A DNA stretch of 6,703 nt from an uncultured Propionibacteriaceae bacterium (GTDB taxonomy: Bacteria; Actinomycetota; Actinomycetes; Propionibacteriales; Propionibacteriaceae): assembly GCA_947038745.1 (NCBI GenBank), contig CAMQXE010000067.1:1-6703 (forward strand), read 5' to 3'. The translations under genes were made by a program, and so were the position numbers. Positions within the stretch are counted from its first letter, which is position 1; each line of letters starts with the position of its first letter. This document shows, in pieces, positions 5,572 to 6,703 of the stretch. The notes under the pieces were generated by a model. The model did no database searches. It saw only the letters and a list, made by a program, of their open reading frames with translations, and was not told the DNA's origin.

Positions 5572-6703
5572 CTAGTGATTCTGTTCAGCCCACCAGGTAC
5601 GTAGCTCAGCTTCAGCAACCTCAGCCCCCAGCGGTCCAGCGTCGAGACGTCGCTCAAGCAAGAAGTTATACGCCTTACCTACGGCGGGGCCAGGCGCGAT
5701 ACCTAGGATCGTCATGATCTGATCACCATTGAGATCAGGGCGGATTGCGTCTAATTCTTCCAGTTCCGCGAGCGCCGCAATACGTTCTTCGATGTGGTCA
5801 TAGGCGCGCCGCAATGCTGCGACTTTGCGCTGATTGCGTGAAGTACAGTCAGCACGAGTCAGCATATGGAGACGTTCCAGTTGTTCACCAGCATCACGGA
5901 CGTAACGCCGCACCGCAGCATCGGTCCATTCACCCTCAGAATAACCATGGAACCGCAGATGTAACTCGATGAGCTTTGCCACAGCCTTGATCTCATCAGC
6001 GGAATAATGCAGTGCAGTCATTCGCTTTTTGGCCATCTTTGCCCCGACCAGATCATGGTGGTGGAAAGTGACCTTTGCTGCCTCAAACTTGCGGGTGCGA
6101 GGCTTGCCTATGTCATGAAGTAGCGCTGCAAGGCGGTTAATGAGGTCGGGCTCGTGGCCGCGCTCCTTCTCCAAGACTATGGCCTGCTCTACAACAGTCA
6201 GGCTGTGTTCGTAGACGTCCTTGTGGCGTTGATGCTCATCGACGGTGAGTTTCAGTGCGGGCAATTCTGGCAACACGATTTCGGCGATACCAGTCTGTAC
6301 CAGTAGGTCTAGACCTGCTCGCGGGTTGGGGGAAAGCAGCAGCTTGTTGAGTTCATCACGGACGCGTTCTGCCGAAATGATGTCGATACGCCCGGCCATA
6401 TCGGTCATCGCTGCCACAACCTCGGGGACTGGCGTAAAACCAAGTTGTGATGCGAACCGTGCGGCTCGCATCATTCGTAGTGGGTCGTCGGAGAAGCTGA
6501 TCTGGGGGGCAGCAGGGGTGCGAATTTCTCCGCGAGCTAGATCAGCAAGCCCGCCGTAAGGATCAATAAAACTTTGATCAGACATATCGATCCCCATCGC
6601 ATTCACGGTGAAATCGCGACGGATCAGATCACCTTCAAGGGTGTCACCAAAAACGACGTCAGGCTTGCGCGAATCGGGATGGTATGTGTCGGCGCGGTAG
6701 GTC
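5572..6703 (-). CDS. cca: CCA tRNA nucleotidyltransferase with HD domain (5' end outside window)
   Basis: Adds or repairs the 3'-CCA end of tRNAs, without a nucleic-acid template, from CTP and ATP. The frame stays open to the window edge, giving 376 visible residues; the first 32 (positions 6607-6702) read TYRADTYHPDSRKPDVVFGD and then TLEGDLIRRDFT, part of the class II nucleotidyltransferase head domain. The RRDFTVNAM motif spans 6595-6621. SDDPLRMMRAARFASQLGF, about 70-90 visible residues in, is the RNA-binding signature. An HD metal-binding pair in LLHDIGKPRT (codons at 6112-6117) marks the HD domain usual in actinobacterial enzymes. The C-terminal part has DLNGDQIM and GIAPGPAVG. A GTG at 6606 is not the start, because conserved sequence precedes it. 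The missing N-terminus should hold the catalytic GGxVRD and DxD motifs. It is followed after 22 nt by the glycerate kinase gene. A poly(A) polymerase is the main alternative, less likely with this HD layout. Confidence 0.92.
   Translation of the reverse strand, partial: TYRADTYHPDSRKPDVVFGDTLEGDLIRRDFTVNAMGIDMSDQSFIDPYGGLADLARGEIRTPAAPQISFSDDPLRMMRAARFASQLGFTPVPEVVAAMTDMAGRIDIISAERVRDELNKLLLSPNPRAGLDLLVQTGIAEIVLPELPALKLTVDEHQRHKDVYEHSLTVVEQAIVLEKERGHEPDLINRLAALLHDIGKPRTRKFEAAKVTFHHHDLVGAKMAKKRMTALHYSADEIKAVAKLIELHLRFHGYSEGEWTDAAVRRYVRDAGEQLERLHMLTRADCTSRNQRKVAALRRAYDHIEERIAALAELEELDAIRPDLNGDQIMTILGIAPGPAVGKAYNFLLERRLDAGPLGAEVAEAELRTWWAEQNH

Noticed and set aside
6604..6606. GTG as the start of the CCA tRNA nucleotidyltransferase
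   Set aside because: The frame stays open upstream to the window edge and encodes conserved head-domain sequence ending in RRDFT, so the gene is cut by the window rather than starting here.

Overview
The window looks like chromosomal core-metabolism DNA from an actinobacterium of moderate GC content (mid-50s percent by eye), perhaps an Actinomycetaceae-like organism. The clues are the actinobacterial-style CCA-adding enzyme with an HD domain (RRDFTVNAM motif), a 'PKTIDND' phosphofructokinase, and several genes that appear to be leaderless. The assignment below phylum level is a guess. I see no mobile elements, CRISPR, rRNA or tRNA genes.

Layout. (1) Positions 1-2602, plus strand: a serine-biosynthesis operon made of the 3' end of serC, a short-form 3-phosphoglycerate dehydrogenase (serA), and a DUF1015 gene. 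It ends in a strong hairpin terminator at 2615-2653. The 95-nt serC-serA gap holds a long imperfect inverted repeat. (2) Positions 2654-3265: a regulatory-looking stretch with a 6-5-6 dyad, then a small four-helix membrane protein of unknown function. (3) Positions 3322-4437: a phosphofructokinase whose donor-site motif is neither the classical ATP type nor the plain PPi type. (4) Positions 4448-4487: a hairpin between convergent genes, probably a two-way terminator. (5) Minus strand: the 5'-truncated CCA tRNA nucleotidyltransferase gene (5572-6703) leads into a glycerate 2-kinase gene (4488-5549) with a 22-nt gap.

How the genes fit together. SerA takes 3-phosphoglycerate out of lower glycolysis, SerC transaminates the product to phosphoserine, phosphofructokinase feeds glycolysis, and glycerate kinase returns glycerate to the phosphoglycerate pool. 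No serB-type phosphoserine phosphatase is visible. The DUF1015 protein lies directly after serA and carries a DGHHR motif like that of the ParB/sulfiredoxin-fold serine kinases, so it is the best local candidate for the serine/phosphoserine step. This is the most interesting lead in the window.

Expression signals fall into two styles. serA and the DUF1015 gene have clear Shine-Dalgarno sequences. The membrane-protein, phosphofructokinase and glycerate-kinase genes lack convincing ones and instead have a TAnnnT hexamer 6-7 nt before ATG, as expected for leaderless transcripts. In two of them the box is the same (TAGGCT, 6 nt, ATG).
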